64,000 bases of DNA from Flavobacterium sp. NRK F7 (GCF_024054195.1 NZ_JAMXLB010000001.1:1915624-1979623), one strand, 5' to 3'; positions 8,835-18,103 are shown, numbered from the stretch's first letter. Notes: a model not told the origin generated them from the letters alone. Translations and numbers: made by a program.

Positions 8835-11054
8835 TTAATTTTGATAAATGCGCGTTACTTTATCAATTCCATCCACTTTTTTAATATTATCGATTAAGCG
8901 TTTTAAAATCGTATTGTTTGGTACAATTACTGTAATTTTTCCATTGAAAACACCTGCTTTTCCACTTAGAGCGATATTTTCAATATTTACATGCATTTGG
9001 TTAGAAATTACTTTGGTAAGTTCATTGGTTAAACCTAAAGTATCCATTCCTGTTATATTTAACATGGCTCTAAATTCTTCTTGACTAGAATCTATCCATT
9101 TGGCTGGAATAATTCGGTACGCATAATTCGACTGTAAGCTAATTGCATTCGGACAATCTTTTCGATGCACTTTAATACCTTCGCTAATCGTTATAAAACC
9201 AAAAACATCATCACCAGGAATCGGATTACAACAAGTTGAAAGTTTGTAATCTAATTTTTCTTGTTCCAAACCAAAAACCAGCATGTCATATTTTTTGCTG
9301 ATTTCGTTTTTTTCTATTTGCTCAGGTTTGGTAGCATTGGTTCTATTGAATGGTTTTTTTAAGAAATTAACCAGCGTATTGCTTTTTTGAGCAGCATAGT
9401 CTTTTAATTTCTGATTTTCGATAGCGCCAATTCCCACCCGATAGAATAAGTCTAAACTCGTTTGTAATTTAAAGTAATTAACTAATTCATTTACGGTGGT
9501 TTCGTTTAAAGTGATTTTTAAATGACGCAATTTCCGATTTAGAATTTCTTTACCTTCTTCTGCAATTTTTTTAGTATTCTCGTTAAGGGAATTCTTAATT
9601 TTATTTTTTGCTCTTGAAGTGGTTACATAGTCTAGCCATTGAACGGTAGGTTTTTGATTAGGCGATGTAATTACTTCTACTTGATCACCACTGTTTAAAA
9701 CATAATTTAAGGGAACTAATTTTCCGTTGACACGAGTTCCTCTGGTTTTGGCACCAATATCGGTGTGAATACTAAAAGCAAAATCTAGAGTAGTTGCTCC
9801 TTTGGGTAGCGATTTTAAATCTCCTTTTGGAGTAAAAACATAAATCTCTTTAGAGTATAAATTGAGTTTGAAATCTTCTACAAAATCTACGGCGTTAGCA
9901 GCTTGACTTTCTAAAGCTTCTTTTAATTGGTTCAACCAAATTTCTAAACCATGTTCTTCTGCACCTACACCTTTATATTTGTAATGTGCAGCATAACCTT
10001 TTTCCGCAATTTCGTCCATTCGTTCGCTGCGCACTTGAATTTCTACCCATCTTCCTTTTGGTCCCATCACGGTAATATGCAACGCTTCATATCCAGTTGA
10101 TTTAGGTGACGAAATCCAATCGCGCAAACGACTCGGACTTGGTCGGTAATGATCGGTTACCACAGAATAGATTTTCCAAGCTAAGAATTTTTCATCATGA
10201 GGATTGGATTTATAGATAATACGCAAAGCAAATTTATCGTATACTTCATCAAAAGTAACGCCTTGTACGCGCATTTTTCTTCGAATAGAATAAATCGATT
10301 TTGGACGTCCTTTTATAGTAAAATCAATGCCTTCCTCTTCTAAAGATTTAGATAACACATCAGAAATGGTTTTAATGTAGGCATCTTGTTCTTGTTTGGT
10401 CTCTTTTATTTTACTAACAATTTCCTTGTAAACGTCTGGTTCGGTATATTTTAACCCTAAATCTTCCAGTTGTGTCTTTATGTTATACAAACCTAAACGA
10501 TGGGCAAGCGGAGCATAAATATACAAGGTTTCCGAAGCAATTTTAGCTTGCTTGTATTCTGCCATGCTGTCCATGGTTTGCATATTGTGTAAGCGGTCTG
10601 CAATTTTGATTAGAATTACACGAACATCGTCGTTAAGCGTGAGCAACATTTTACGGAAGTTTTCCGCTTGCATAGACACGTCTTGATCGGTTTTTACTTT
10701 CGCAATTTTGGTTAGCCCTTCCACAATTTTGGCGATACTCGGATTGAACATTTTGGAAATGTCTTCCACTGTAATATCGGTATCTTCCACCACATCATGC
10801 ATTAAAGCAGCAGCAATAGAAGTTGCTCCCAAACCAATTTCTGAAGCTACAATTTTAGCCACAGCAATAGGATGGAAGATATAAGCTTCACCAGATTTTC
10901 TTCTTTGATCTTTATGTGCATCTACGGCAACATCAAAAGCTTTTCGGATTAACTTTTTATCTTCTGTTGTAAGTGTTTGATAACTAATGCGAAGTAATTC
11001 TTTATACTCTTGAGCAATAGCCTTGTTTTCTGCTTCAAAATCAATCTCGGTCAT
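8835..11054 (-). CDS. bifunctional (p)ppGpp synthetase/hydrolase (RelA/SpoT family)
   Basis: Makes and degrades the stringent-response alarmone (p)ppGpp. The 739-residue protein has the long RSH layout. The HD hydrolase domain contains H47, H61 and the intact H86-D87-x-x-E90-D91 motif. The synthetase domain (about 240-360) has GRPKSIYSIRRKM and EIQVRSERMDEIAEKG. A TGS domain follows (about 405-465), then a conserved-cysteine region with CCNPIPGDDV near 590, and a C-terminal ACT domain (about 665-739). The intact HD residues argue for a working hydrolase. It is the gene before fur on the same strand, about 130 bases away. Confidence 0.95.
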   Translation of the reverse strand: MTEIDFEAENKAIAQEYKELLRISYQTLTTEDKKLIRKAFDVAVDAHKDQRRKSGEAYIFHPIAVAKIVASEIGLGATSIAAALMHDVVEDTDITVEDISKMFNPSIAKIVEGLTKIAKVKTDQDVSMQAENFRKMLLTLNDDVRVILIKIADRLHNMQTMDSMAEYKQAKIASETLYIYAPLAHRLGLYNIKTQLEDLGLKYTEPDVYKEIVSKIKETKQEQDAYIKTISDVLSKSLEEEGIDFTIKGRPKSIYSIRRKMRVQGVTFDEVYDKFALRIIYKSNPHDEKFLAWKIYSVVTDHYRPSPSRLRDWISSPKSTGYEALHITVMGPKGRWVEIQVRSERMDEIAEKGYAAHYKYKGVGAEEHGLEIWLNQLKEALESQAANAVDFVEDFKLNLYSKEIYVFTPKGDLKSLPKGATTLDFAFSIHTDIGAKTRGTRVNGKLVPLNYVLNSGDQVEVITSPNQKPTVQWLDYVTTSRAKNKIKNSLNENTKKIAEEGKEILNRKLRHLKITLNETTVNELVNYFKLQTSLDLFYRVGIGAIENQKLKDYAAQKSNTLVNFLKKPFNRTNATKPEQIEKNEISKKYDMLVFGLEQEKLDYKLSTCCNPIPGDDVFGFITISEGIKVHRKDCPNAISLQSNYAYRIIPAKWIDSSQEEFRAMLNITGMDTLGLTNELTKVISNQMHVNIENIALSGKAGVFNGKITVIVPNNTILKRLIDNIKKVDGIDKVTRIYQN

Positions 11055-11084
11055 AGGGCAATTTTATAACAGTTAAAGTTATAA

Positions 11085-11092
11085 CAAAGTTA
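11085..11092 (-). promoter_or_regulatory. -7 element upstream of the RelA/SpoT gene
   Basis: TAACTTTG on the minus strand is a perfect match to TAnnTTTG, 30 bases before the ATG at 11054. No clear -33 element is visible. Confidence 0.45.
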
Positions 11093-11181
11093 TGGATTGT
11101 GCAATAGGGAATTTAGAAATCAGAGATTAGTAATTAGAGAAATATTGTGAAGAGGTCAGATTAATCAATTATATCCAATTT

Positions 11182-11970
11182 TTAAAAACCTCTTTGTCTT
11201 TTAGCTTCAAAAAGTAAAATGGCAGCAGCTACTGAAACATTCATGGAATCAATTTCTCCTTGCATGGGAATTATGATGTTTTGAGTGCTTTCTTTTCGCC
11301 AAATTTCCGTTAAACCGGTTGCTTCTGTACCTACGACTATTGCAGTTGGAGTGGTGTAATTTACTTTATGATATTCGTTAGAATTTTGTAAAGTGGCACT
11401 ATAAAAATTAATATTATTTTCTTGTAGAAAGGTAATTACTTCTTCTGAAGTTCCAGTTGCTATTTGACGTGTAAATAAACAACCTACACTAGAGCGTACA
11501 ATATTGGGATTGTATAAATCACTTTTGGGATTGGCAATAATTACGGCATCAATGTTAGCCGCATCGGCGGTTCGTAATAAAGCACCTATGTTACCAGGTT
11601 TTTCAGGAGCTTCTGCAATTAATACTAATGGATTTTTGCTTAATTTTAAATCGGATAAATGCAATGCTTTGGATTGGGCTACAGCCAAAATACCTTCGGT
11701 GGTGTCTCGATACGCTAATTTTTGATAGACCTCTTTTGAAATTTCAATTTTTTCAACAATGGAACTGTCAAAAATCTTATAATCGACATTTTGCATTACT
11801 TCTGGACAGAAAAGCAGGGTTTCTAATATGTAGCCTCCTTTAATGGCTAATTCAATTTCCCTTTTCCCTTCAATAAGAAAAGTGCCGGTTTGCTTTCTAG
11901 TTTTAGCTTTTTCTTGTAATTGAACTAACGATTTGATAAATGGATTTTGTACAGAAGTAATTTGTTTCAT
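11182..11970 (-). CDS. SpoU-family RNA 2'-O-methyltransferase (TrmH/RlmB type)
   Basis: A SPOUT-class enzyme that methylates a ribose in rRNA or tRNA using SAM. The 262 residues show an N-terminal substrate-binding domain beginning ITSVQNPFIKSL. The three SpoU motifs follow: PGNIGALLRTADA near residue 125, VGTEATGL near 213, and SMNVSVAAAILLFEAKRQ at the C-terminus, which forms the knot. The exact RNA target cannot be read from sequence. The ATG at 11970 (MKQIT) is preferred over a TTG one codon upstream. It stands between the Rel gene and a bidirectional terminator. Confidence 0.9.
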   Translation of the reverse strand: MKQITSVQNPFIKSLVQLQEKAKTRKQTGTFLIEGKREIELAIKGGYILETLLFCPEVMQNVDYKIFDSSIVEKIEISKEVYQKLAYRDTTEGILAVAQSKALHLSDLKLSKNPLVLIAEAPEKPGNIGALLRTADAANIDAVIIANPKSDLYNPNIVRSSVGCLFTRQIATGTSEEVITFLQENNINFYSATLQNSNEYHKVNYTTPTAIVVGTEATGLTEIWRKESTQNIIIPMQGEIDSMNVSVAAAILLFEAKRQRGF

Positions 11971-12025
11971 CAAAGAAATTATTTGAATACAAAATTACAA
12001 AAGATAATTGTATTTCCTATAAATG

Positions 12026-12060
12026 AAAAATCTCACTTCAAGAATGAAAGTGAGATTTTT
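12026..12060. terminator. Bidirectional rho-independent terminator
   Basis: A 13-bp perfect stem (12026-12038 with 12048-12060) with a 9-base loop and A/T tracts on both sides. It lies 22 bases past the stop of the amidohydrolase-like gene, which is transcribed on the minus strand. Confidence 0.85.
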
Positions 12061-12081
12061 AGTATGTAAAACTAGTTATTT

Positions 12082-13377
12082 TTACTTTTTGTTTTGAGCA
12101 TCAAACTTTTCTTTATAACGATCATATAACTCCGTTTGATGACTTTCTAAACTAATGTTACGACCATCAATAAAAGCTTGAGTAACCTGATTGGAAGTAA
12201 TGTCTAATGCATCGCCTTCAGAAATGAATAAGGTAGCGCTTTTACCAACTTCTAGAGAACCGTATTGTGTCTCAATACCTAAAATTTTAGCAGTATTTGA
12301 AGTGATTAACTGCAATGCTCTTTCTTTTTCCATTCCCCAAGCTACGCAAGTTCCTGCATAAAAAGGTAAATTTCTAATTTGCATGCGTTCCATATCTCCT
12401 GCGTTTTGAAGACCCACTAAAATTCCTGCATCGTCTAATAACTTAGCATTTTTGTAAGGTAGATTTACATCTTCATCTTCTAATAAAGGCAAGTCGTGCA
12501 CTCGTCTTAATAGAACAGAAACGTTATTTTCTTTTAATAATGGAATGTTTTTAAAAGCGTAATAACCACCTACTAAAGTCATTTTTTGAATGTTATTTTT
12601 CTTTTTAAATACGATAGCATCCACAATTTCTTTTTCTCCATCTACATGTACAAAAAGTGTTTTTTCACCCGTATCTAAGCCTTTCATTGCTTCATATGGA
12701 ATATCTCTTACAGCAGGATTGGCTAAAAAATAAGCTTTGGCATCATTAAAGAAATCTTGAATTTCTGTAACTTGTTTGTCATAATTTTTATTAGGTTCGA
12801 TACCACCTGGTTCTGCCCACCAACCTGATCTAGAAAAACTTCTTGGCCAACTTAAGTGAATCCCATCATTTTCTTTAATGACAGCATCTTCCCAGTTCCA
12901 AGCGTCTAGTTGTACTACAGAAGAAGTTCCAGAAATACGTCCGCCTCTTGGTGCAATTTGTGCTAATAGAACACCATTAGGTCTGGCAGCTTCTACTAAA
13001 CCAGATTCTGTATTATAAGCAATAATACTTCTAATGTGTGGGTTCATTTCGCCCATTTCACTTTCGTCATCAGAAGCTTTAACAGCATCAATTTCAACGA
13101 GACCTAGTGTAGCATTGGCACCAATAAAACCAGGATAAATATGTTTTTTAGAAGCATCAATATAAATATCATGCTTTTCTGGTTTAAAATTGGTTCCATC
13201 TTGAATCATCGCAATTTTGCCTTCTTTAATAGAAATAATGCTGTTTTCAATTACTTTTCCATTACCTAAATGCGCTTTTCCACCAGTAATTAAAATCGTT
13301 TGGGTTTGTTTAGGAGCAGGTGTTTGTTGGCCAAAGGCAAAACAACTGACTGCTAATAGGAATATATATTTTTTCAT
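12082..13377 (-). CDS. exported amidohydrolase-like protein lacking metal ligands
   Basis: A 431-residue protein with a signal peptide (MKKYIFLLAVSCFAFGQ) and the composite beta-sandwich plus TIM-barrel layout of the amidohydrolase superfamily. The sandwich strand motif ILITGGKAHLGNGKVIENSI is at the start, and the closing motif NTAKILGIETQYGSLEVGKSATLFI near 375. Where active members have PGFIDxHxH, this one reads YPGFIGANATLGL, so the first two metal-binding histidines are absent. It may be a structural or binding partner of the neighbouring fusion protein, which stops 20 bases upstream on the same strand. Its natural substrate is unknown; periplasmic location is inferred. Confidence 0.8.
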   Translation of the reverse strand: MKKYIFLLAVSCFAFGQQTPAPKQTQTILITGGKAHLGNGKVIENSIISIKEGKIAMIQDGTNFKPEKHDIYIDASKKHIYPGFIGANATLGLVEIDAVKASDDESEMGEMNPHIRSIIAYNTESGLVEAARPNGVLLAQIAPRGGRISGTSSVVQLDAWNWEDAVIKENDGIHLSWPRSFSRSGWWAEPGGIEPNKNYDKQVTEIQDFFNDAKAYFLANPAVRDIPYEAMKGLDTGEKTLFVHVDGEKEIVDAIVFKKKNNIQKMTLVGGYYAFKNIPLLKENNVSVLLRRVHDLPLLEDEDVNLPYKNAKLLDDAGILVGLQNAGDMERMQIRNLPFYAGTCVAWGMEKERALQLITSNTAKILGIETQYGSLEVGKSATLFISEGDALDITSNQVTQAFIDGRNISLESHQTELYDRYKEKFDAQNKK

Positions 13378-13397
13378 AAGATTTCGTACTTTACAAA

Positions 13398-16300
13398 TTA
13401 TTGATATTTAGCATGAGAAACCACGCAGTTTTCACCTAAGGTATCACAATGGTAATGCCCCACATCTTTTTTCTTAGGAGCCTGAGTTTTTAAACCTTTA
13501 TTTTTAGCTTCTAATAAATTGTTTGTCAATTCGCTTCTCTGTTTCTGAATAGAGGCTAGTGTTGCTTTTTCTTTTTCTAAATCGTAGAAAACAATTCCGT
13601 CAACTAGGGTTTTTTCTGCTTTGGCATAAATAGATAATGGATTTGTAGTCCAAAGCACCACATCGGCATCTTTACCTACTTTAATACTACCTACTTTATC
13701 GTCTACTTGTAATAATTTAGCTGGATTTAAGGTGACAAATTTCCATGCTTCTTCTTCTGAAACATTCCCATATTTCACTGCTTTTCCTGCTTCTTGGTTT
13801 AAACGACGAGACATTTCGGCATCATCTGAATTGATAGAGACTACTACACCTTGACCGTTCATTAAGGCTGCATTGTAAGGGATTGCGTCTTTTACTTCAT
13901 ATTTGTAACCCCACCAATCTGCAAATGTAGAACCGCCTACACCATGTTCGGCCATTTTATCAGCCACTTTGTAACCTTCTAAAATATGCGTAAACGTTTG
14001 GATTTTGAAATTAAAACGTTCTGCTAGTTTCATTAACATATTAATTTCAGATTGTACATAAGAGTGACAGGTAATGAATCGTTTTCTGTCTAAAATTTGT
14101 CCTAAAACTTCCATTTCAATATCAAAACGAGGCGCTACTTTGTTTTTTGCTTTGCTTGCATTGTAGTCTGCCCATTCTTTTTTGTATTCCAATGCTCTCG
14201 AGAAATAGTCTTCATATACTTGTTCCACACCCATTCTGGTTTGTGGAAAACGACCGCTTCCCCAGTTAGATTGTTTTACATTTTCACCCAAAGCAAATTT
14301 GATGTATTTAGGTGCGTCTTTTACCAGCATTTCATCTGGAGTATAACCCCATTTTAATTTGATGAAGGCAGCACGACCTCCGATTGGATTAGCAGAACCA
14401 TGTAATAGATTCGCTGAAGTAACACCACCAGAAAGATTTCTGTAAATATTAATATCATCAGAATTTACTACGTCTTCAATTGTTACTTCTGCTGAGGAAT
14501 TTTGGCCACCCTCATTCACACCTCTAGAAATAGCAATATGCGAGTGTTCATCGATGATACCCGCTGTTAAATGTTTACCAGTTGCATCTACGATTTTTGC
14601 ATTTGGAGCCGAAAGATTCTTACCAATTTGTGCAATCTTTCCATTTTGAATTAATACATCGGTTTCTGTAAGGGTTCCTTCTTTTTCTCCCGTCCAAACC
14701 GTTGCGTTTTTAAATAAAATAGTTTCTTGCGTTGGTTTTACCGAATTTCCATAAGCAATATTTGGATAAGTAACAGGAACCATTTCTGGGACTTTTTTAT
14801 CGTCTTTTTTGTCTTCTTTTTTGTCTTCTTTTTTATCAGAAGCCTCTTTTTTAGTTGCTGTCCAATTCGTTTCTACACCATTTTCAAGTACTGCTTTTCC
14901 TTCTAAAGTAGTTTTATTTTTTATACCTGTTAAGCGATAAAAAGAAGTTGTAGTGGTATCTTTCGTTTTGATTACTAAAGTAATCCAAGGTTCTTTATAC
15001 GTTAATTTCGTTCCGAAATTGATACTGTCTTTACTAATTTTTGCCTCTAACTTGTCTACTTCACCAGTGATAGCGAGCTCAAATGTTTGTTGGTTAAACA
15101 CCAAATCATAAGTGCCGCGAATATCATCCACATTCATTTTGTCTAAGATGTTTCTATTTCCTTGAACCCAATTTTCATGAATGGTACTTTTATCGTCAAA
15201 AATATCTCCAGAAACAATAATAAAGTTGGCTAAAGCTCCTTTTTTCAACACCCCTAATGCATCTGATTGATTTAAGATTTTAGCAGGTGTTTCCGTTAAT
15301 GCAGCTAAGGCTTTTTCTTTGGGTAAACCATATAAAACAGCTTTTCTAAGATTGTCTAAAAAGTCTTTAGGTTTTTTATTATCATTAGCGGTTAACACAA
15401 AGTTGATATTGTTTTCGGCTAAGATTTTTAAATTAAAAGGTGCTTGGTTCCAAAATTTCATATCACTTAAACTGACTTGCTGCGCCAAATAAGGATCAGA
15501 AACATCATACGCTTCAGGGAAATCTAAAGGAATGATATACGTTGCTCCTGTTTTTTTAATTTCGGCAATCTTTTCGAATTCGTCTCCGCTACCTTTAATG
15601 ATATAGTTTACACCAAATTCTTTTCCGATTTTATCCGCTCTTAATTTGTTTAAGATATCACCCGCATTGAAAATTTGGATTAGGTTTTTATTGGCATTGA
15701 AACTTTCTAACGATAAGTCTTTTGTTTTTGAAGCACCTGTTGCATACCATTTAGCATCATGGTATACTTGACGAATTAAAGCCATGCTTCCCATTAAAGA
15801 AGAAGGATAACTTTGATTGCTTAACTTACTTCTGTCGAAAGTAAAGTGTTGCGAAATTTTCGTATTTAAAATTCGTTTGGAGTTATTATCGCTATCGTTT
15901 AAAGTCCATAGAAGTCCAGTTCCAGCAATGATGCCATCATTCCAATGACTTAGAACAGTTCCAAAACCAATTTCACGAAGTGAACCAGCAGCTTTATCAT
16001 CGTACTTAAGGTTTTCGTACGCGTTGAATTCGGGTTTTACGTGGTCGTTCCAATAATATCCTTCTCTAGAAGCATCGTATTGAGTTACGAAACCTCTTCT
16101 AGGAGCAGGTTGTGGTTTATCGATACCAAATTCACTGTAGATGTCGATGAAAGAAGGATAAATAGTTTTACCCGTAGCATCGATAAGGGTTGCGTTTTTA
16201 GGAAGGGTAACATTCGTTCCTACTTCAATGATTTTACCATCTTTAAATAAAAGCGTGGCATTTTCCAATTTTTGTGTGGGAGACACATAAATAGTTGCAT

Positions 16301-16418
16301 GGGTAATGGCAACATGGTTTTTAAAGGATTGTTTTACACCATCATTTTTAGGAAAGTAATCTTGAGCGTTTCCAATAAATGATAGTAAAAAAACAACTAA
16401 GAGCGAACAAATTCTCAT
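13398..16418 (-). CDS. exported double amidohydrolase (imidazolonepropionase-like fusion)
   Basis: A 1006-residue exported protein (signal peptide MRICSLLVVFLLSFIGNAQ) made of two amidohydrolase units. Unit 1 (about 35-430) lacks the HxH motif: the equivalent reads YPSFIDIYSEFGI, and it ends with NQSDALGVLKKGALANFI. A sandwich-like insert and a Lys/Asp/Glu linker (about 520-545) follow. Unit 2 (about 565-965) has the intact LTAGIIDEHSHIAI metal motif, downstream histidines (ITCHSYV, IQTFTHILEG) and SINSDDAEM, ending in GSIKVGKDADVVLW. So only the C-terminal unit looks catalytic. Such proteins are often annotated as amidohydrolases of unknown substrate. It leads a two-gene unit with the smaller pseudo-amidohydrolase. 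Confidence 0.85.
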   Translation of the reverse strand: MRICSLLVVFLLSFIGNAQDYFPKNDGVKQSFKNHVAITHATIYVSPTQKLENATLLFKDGKIIEVGTNVTLPKNATLIDATGKTIYPSFIDIYSEFGIDKPQPAPRRGFVTQYDASREGYYWNDHVKPEFNAYENLKYDDKAAGSLREIGFGTVLSHWNDGIIAGTGLLWTLNDSDNNSKRILNTKISQHFTFDRSKLSNQSYPSSLMGSMALIRQVYHDAKWYATGASKTKDLSLESFNANKNLIQIFNAGDILNKLRADKIGKEFGVNYIIKGSGDEFEKIAEIKKTGATYIIPLDFPEAYDVSDPYLAQQVSLSDMKFWNQAPFNLKILAENNINFVLTANDNKKPKDFLDNLRKAVLYGLPKEKALAALTETPAKILNQSDALGVLKKGALANFIIVSGDIFDDKSTIHENWVQGNRNILDKMNVDDIRGTYDLVFNQQTFELAITGEVDKLEAKISKDSINFGTKLTYKEPWITLVIKTKDTTTTSFYRLTGIKNKTTLEGKAVLENGVETNWTATKKEASDKKEDKKEDKKDDKKVPEMVPVTYPNIAYGNSVKPTQETILFKNATVWTGEKEGTLTETDVLIQNGKIAQIGKNLSAPNAKIVDATGKHLTAGIIDEHSHIAISRGVNEGGQNSSAEVTIEDVVNSDDINIYRNLSGGVTSANLLHGSANPIGGRAAFIKLKWGYTPDEMLVKDAPKYIKFALGENVKQSNWGSGRFPQTRMGVEQVYEDYFSRALEYKKEWADYNASKAKNKVAPRFDIEMEVLGQILDRKRFITCHSYVQSEINMLMKLAERFNFKIQTFTHILEGYKVADKMAEHGVGGSTFADWWGYKYEVKDAIPYNAALMNGQGVVVSINSDDAEMSRRLNQEAGKAVKYGNVSEEEAWKFVTLNPAKLLQVDDKVGSIKVGKDADVVLWTTNPLSIYAKAEKTLVDGIVFYDLEKEKATLASIQKQRSELTNNLLEAKNKGLKTQAPKKKDVGHYHCDTLGENCVVSHAKYQ

Positions 16419-16452
16419 ACGATTGTTTTGGATTAGGTTTAGTTAAAGGGAC

Positions 16453-16460
16453 TAAATATA
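16453..16460 (-). promoter_or_regulatory. -7-like element upstream of the double amidohydrolase
   Basis: TATATTTA on the minus strand (TAnnTTTG with the last base changed), 34 bases before the ATG at 16418. An AACCT-3-AGGTT inverted repeat (16469-16481) lies just upstream and may be an operator. Confidence 0.35.
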
Positions 16461-16574
16461 GCAAGAATAACCTTTTAGGTTGGTATTGGGATTTGAATTT
16501 TAGATTTTTTTAACGTTTGTAATAGAGATCTAACTTTTTCCCTATTTTCTTTTAAAAAAGGATGACTATTTATT

Positions 16575-16628
16575 TTACCATTCGTCTACAGGAAGAGGTT
16601 GTTGGTCGAGGTTTTTAAGCGGGTTTGT
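16575..16628 (-). pseudogene. Possible C-terminal gene remnant
   Basis: Read on the minus strand, this gives TNPLKNLDQQPLPVDEW and a stop, bounded upstream by an in-frame stop and then by a hairpin. The peptide has coding-like composition, unlike the AT-rich surroundings, but it is very short. I do not know a parent family; chance is the main alternative. Confidence 0.2.
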
Positions 16629-16631
16629 CTA

Positions 16632-16668
16632 AAATAAAAAGATACAAGAATGCGGTGTTGTATCTTTA
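16632..16668 (-). terminator. Rho-independent terminator, minus strand
   Basis: A 10-bp perfect stem (16639-16648 with 16659-16668) and a 10-base loop. On the minus strand it is followed by TTTTTATTTTAG. It probably ends transcripts arriving from the lipoprotein gene at 16867-17394. Confidence 0.6.
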
Positions 16669-16771
16669 CCATGTAATTAAAAGAAAGGTAAATATAAAGA
16701 TTCCTTTTTGCTTTAGATTACCATAATTGACCTAGTAGTTTAGTTGTTTTATAGTTAAGTTTTAGATTTTT

Positions 16772-16805
16772 AACCCTCGTTTACCCCATAAACGAGGGTT
16801 TTGGG
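16772..16805 (+). terminator. Hairpin, possible terminator
   Basis: An 11-bp perfect, fairly GC-rich stem (16772-16782 with 16790-16800) with loop ACCCCAT. The plus strand continues TTTTGGGG; the minus strand lacks a U-run after the hairpin. It may be a terminator of a plus-strand transcript or a structured 3' end. Confidence 0.4.
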
Positions 16806-16866
16806 GTTTATATGTGGTTTATTGTTTGAAAGTAAAGTAGGATGTTAGGACTATCCAATTAAAAAT

Positions 16867-17394
16867 TTAAAAACAAGGTTCTTTTCCATACGGATCAGCG
16901 TTATGATCGATAGTAAAATGGAATTGTTTTTTATCTTTTTCGCGAGTGTAGGTTACATAGTCCCAAGCACCAGAATGGGTAAGTGTATAGGTACCGTTTT
17001 TAGTACCGTTGTAGATTTCATCATAATTGGATTCGATGGTAGGATACGCACCACCTTCTGACACTTCTTCACTAACGAAAACTACATTGATGGCTTCTTT
17101 TTGTCCTTTATATTTCACTTGTAGTGCTTTTCCTTCTTTGGTAAAACGAATCCAAATGACTCTTGTAGGAACATCATCATCGGTATAACAAATGTAGTAG
17201 TCTTCATTTGAGATTTCAGTTGCAGGGGTGTCGTTAACTTCTGTAGCTGTATTTTCTTCAGAAACTACTTCTTCAGTTACTTTTACAGTATCTTGCAGCG
17301 CATTGTTTTCTGGAGTTGTTTCTGTGGTATTTTCTTTTTTAGGCGTGCAGGAAATAAGTACTAAAAGTAGTAGGAGTAGTGATGCTCTTTTCAT
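16867..17394 (-). CDS. small lipoprotein of unknown function
   Basis: A 175-residue lipoprotein. The signal sequence MKRASLLLLLLVLISC ends in a lipobox with Cys16. It is followed by a Thr/Glu-rich linker (about 17-62) and a compact C-terminal domain with strands such as YYICYTDDDVPTRVIWIRFTKEGKALQVKYKG. I do not recognise the domain; the repeated short strands suggest a small beta-fold. It has its own promoter about 17 bases upstream (TTTG-20-TACATTTA) and is the only gene in its unit. The protein probably sits on the periplasmic face of a membrane. Confidence 0.7.
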   Translation of the reverse strand: MKRASLLLLLLVLISCTPKKENTTETTPENNALQDTVKVTEEVVSEENTATEVNDTPATEISNEDYYICYTDDDVPTRVIWIRFTKEGKALQVKYKGQKEAINVVFVSEEVSEGGAYPTIESNYDEIYNGTKNGTYTLTHSGAWDYVTYTREKDKKQFHFTIDHNADPYGKEPCF

Positions 17395-17410
17395 GTTGGT
17401 TTTGTTTTTT

Positions 17411-17442
17411 TAAATGTAAGATTTCCTTTTTATACTTGCAAA
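17411..17442 (-). promoter_or_regulatory. Promoter of the small lipoprotein gene
   Basis: On the minus strand TTTG (17442-17439), 20 bases, then TACATTTA (17418-17411), close to the TTTG/TAnnTTTG consensus. The ATG at 17394 follows 16 bases later, so the leader is short. Confidence 0.6.
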
Positions 17443-17460
17443 ATTTTTTTGATAGCTGAG

Positions 17461-17486
17461 GCTTCTCGACTGCGCTCGAAGTGACA
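17461..17486 (+). repeat. Solitary copy of the 26-base TCGA repeat
   Basis: A perfect match to the unit found seven more times at 18692-19273 (ends TTCTCGA and TCGAAGTGACA). Its right flank, CTGGTGTGGTTG, also resembles the flank of the copy at 18928-18952. Confidence 0.9.
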
Positions 17487-17554
17487 CTGGTGTGGTTGCA
17501 GTTATAGTGAATTTTTGATATGTTTCTGCTTTTATACCATTTGTTTTTAATTTT

Positions 17555-18103
17555 TTACTTTTTTGTTCTGTTTTGAATAAAATAAATAACGGTTGTAAAA
17601 CTACAGAAGATAATGAACTTGAGTAACCAATCTATTATAAATGCACCCCAAAAAGGTTGGTACATAGTCCAAGAACTGGGTAAATAATCGCGATGTATTG
17701 AAGTAGTAATGATTACTATTCTTTCAAAGTTAAGCATTAAGATACAACCAAAAATAAGGCGCAATAGGCTTATCTTTCTTACAAATTTAAGCAAGAAGAT
17801 TAATGAAAAGAAAATATAACTGAGTTGTTGTGTATATAATGAAAAGCCATAAGGACCTTTTAAGCGACTGAATAGGTGTTGGCTTTCCTCTGATTCGGAA
17901 TGGATAAAAATAAATATCCAATCGGTTACAAAAGTAAGTGTGTAAATGGATCCGGCTAAAATAAGTGTTGCCGTTGCTGCTTTATCAATGGCTTGTAAAT
18001 TGATTTTATTTTTAAGATAGGAGATATGTTTCCAAAGTAAATAGATGAGGTTGTAGACTCCAAAGCCAAAAAAACACCATTGCGTAATTTGATATAGGGA
18101 CAT
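17555..18103 (-). CDS. integral membrane protein of unknown function
   Basis: A 182-residue protein with four or five hydrophobic segments (about 7-23, 43-65, 92-112, 115-135 and 152-175). It has no motif I recognise. It has a TAAATTTG -7-like box at 18121-18128, 17 bases before the ATG, so it may be transcribed alone. The next gene on the strand, an RDD protein, stops 65 bases upstream. No function can be inferred from neighbours. Confidence 0.65.
   Translation of the reverse strand: MSLYQITQWCFFGFGVYNLIYLLWKHISYLKNKINLQAIDKAATATLILAGSIYTLTFVTDWIFIFIHSESEESQHLFSRLKGPYGFSLYTQQLSYIFFSLIFLLKFVRKISLLRLIFGCILMLNFERIVIITTSIHRDYLPSSWTMYQPFWGAFIIDWLLKFIIFCSFTTVIYFIQNRTKK

Larger units (their letters stand above)
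16419..16866. other. 448-base gene-free stretch with two hairpins and a possible gene remnant
   Basis: The stretch holds the amidohydrolase promoter region (16450-16485), a short minus-strand frame at 16575-16628 resembling a protein C-terminus (NPLKNLDQQPLPVDEW then stop), a terminator-like hairpin at 16639-16668 and a GC-rich hairpin at 16772-16800. No full gene, tRNA or known RNA motif is visible. Confidence 0.6.

Noticed and set aside
14810..14870. Tandem repeat inside the amidohydrolase fusion
   Set aside because: It encodes a Lys/Asp/Glu linker between the two units, so it is low-complexity coding DNA.
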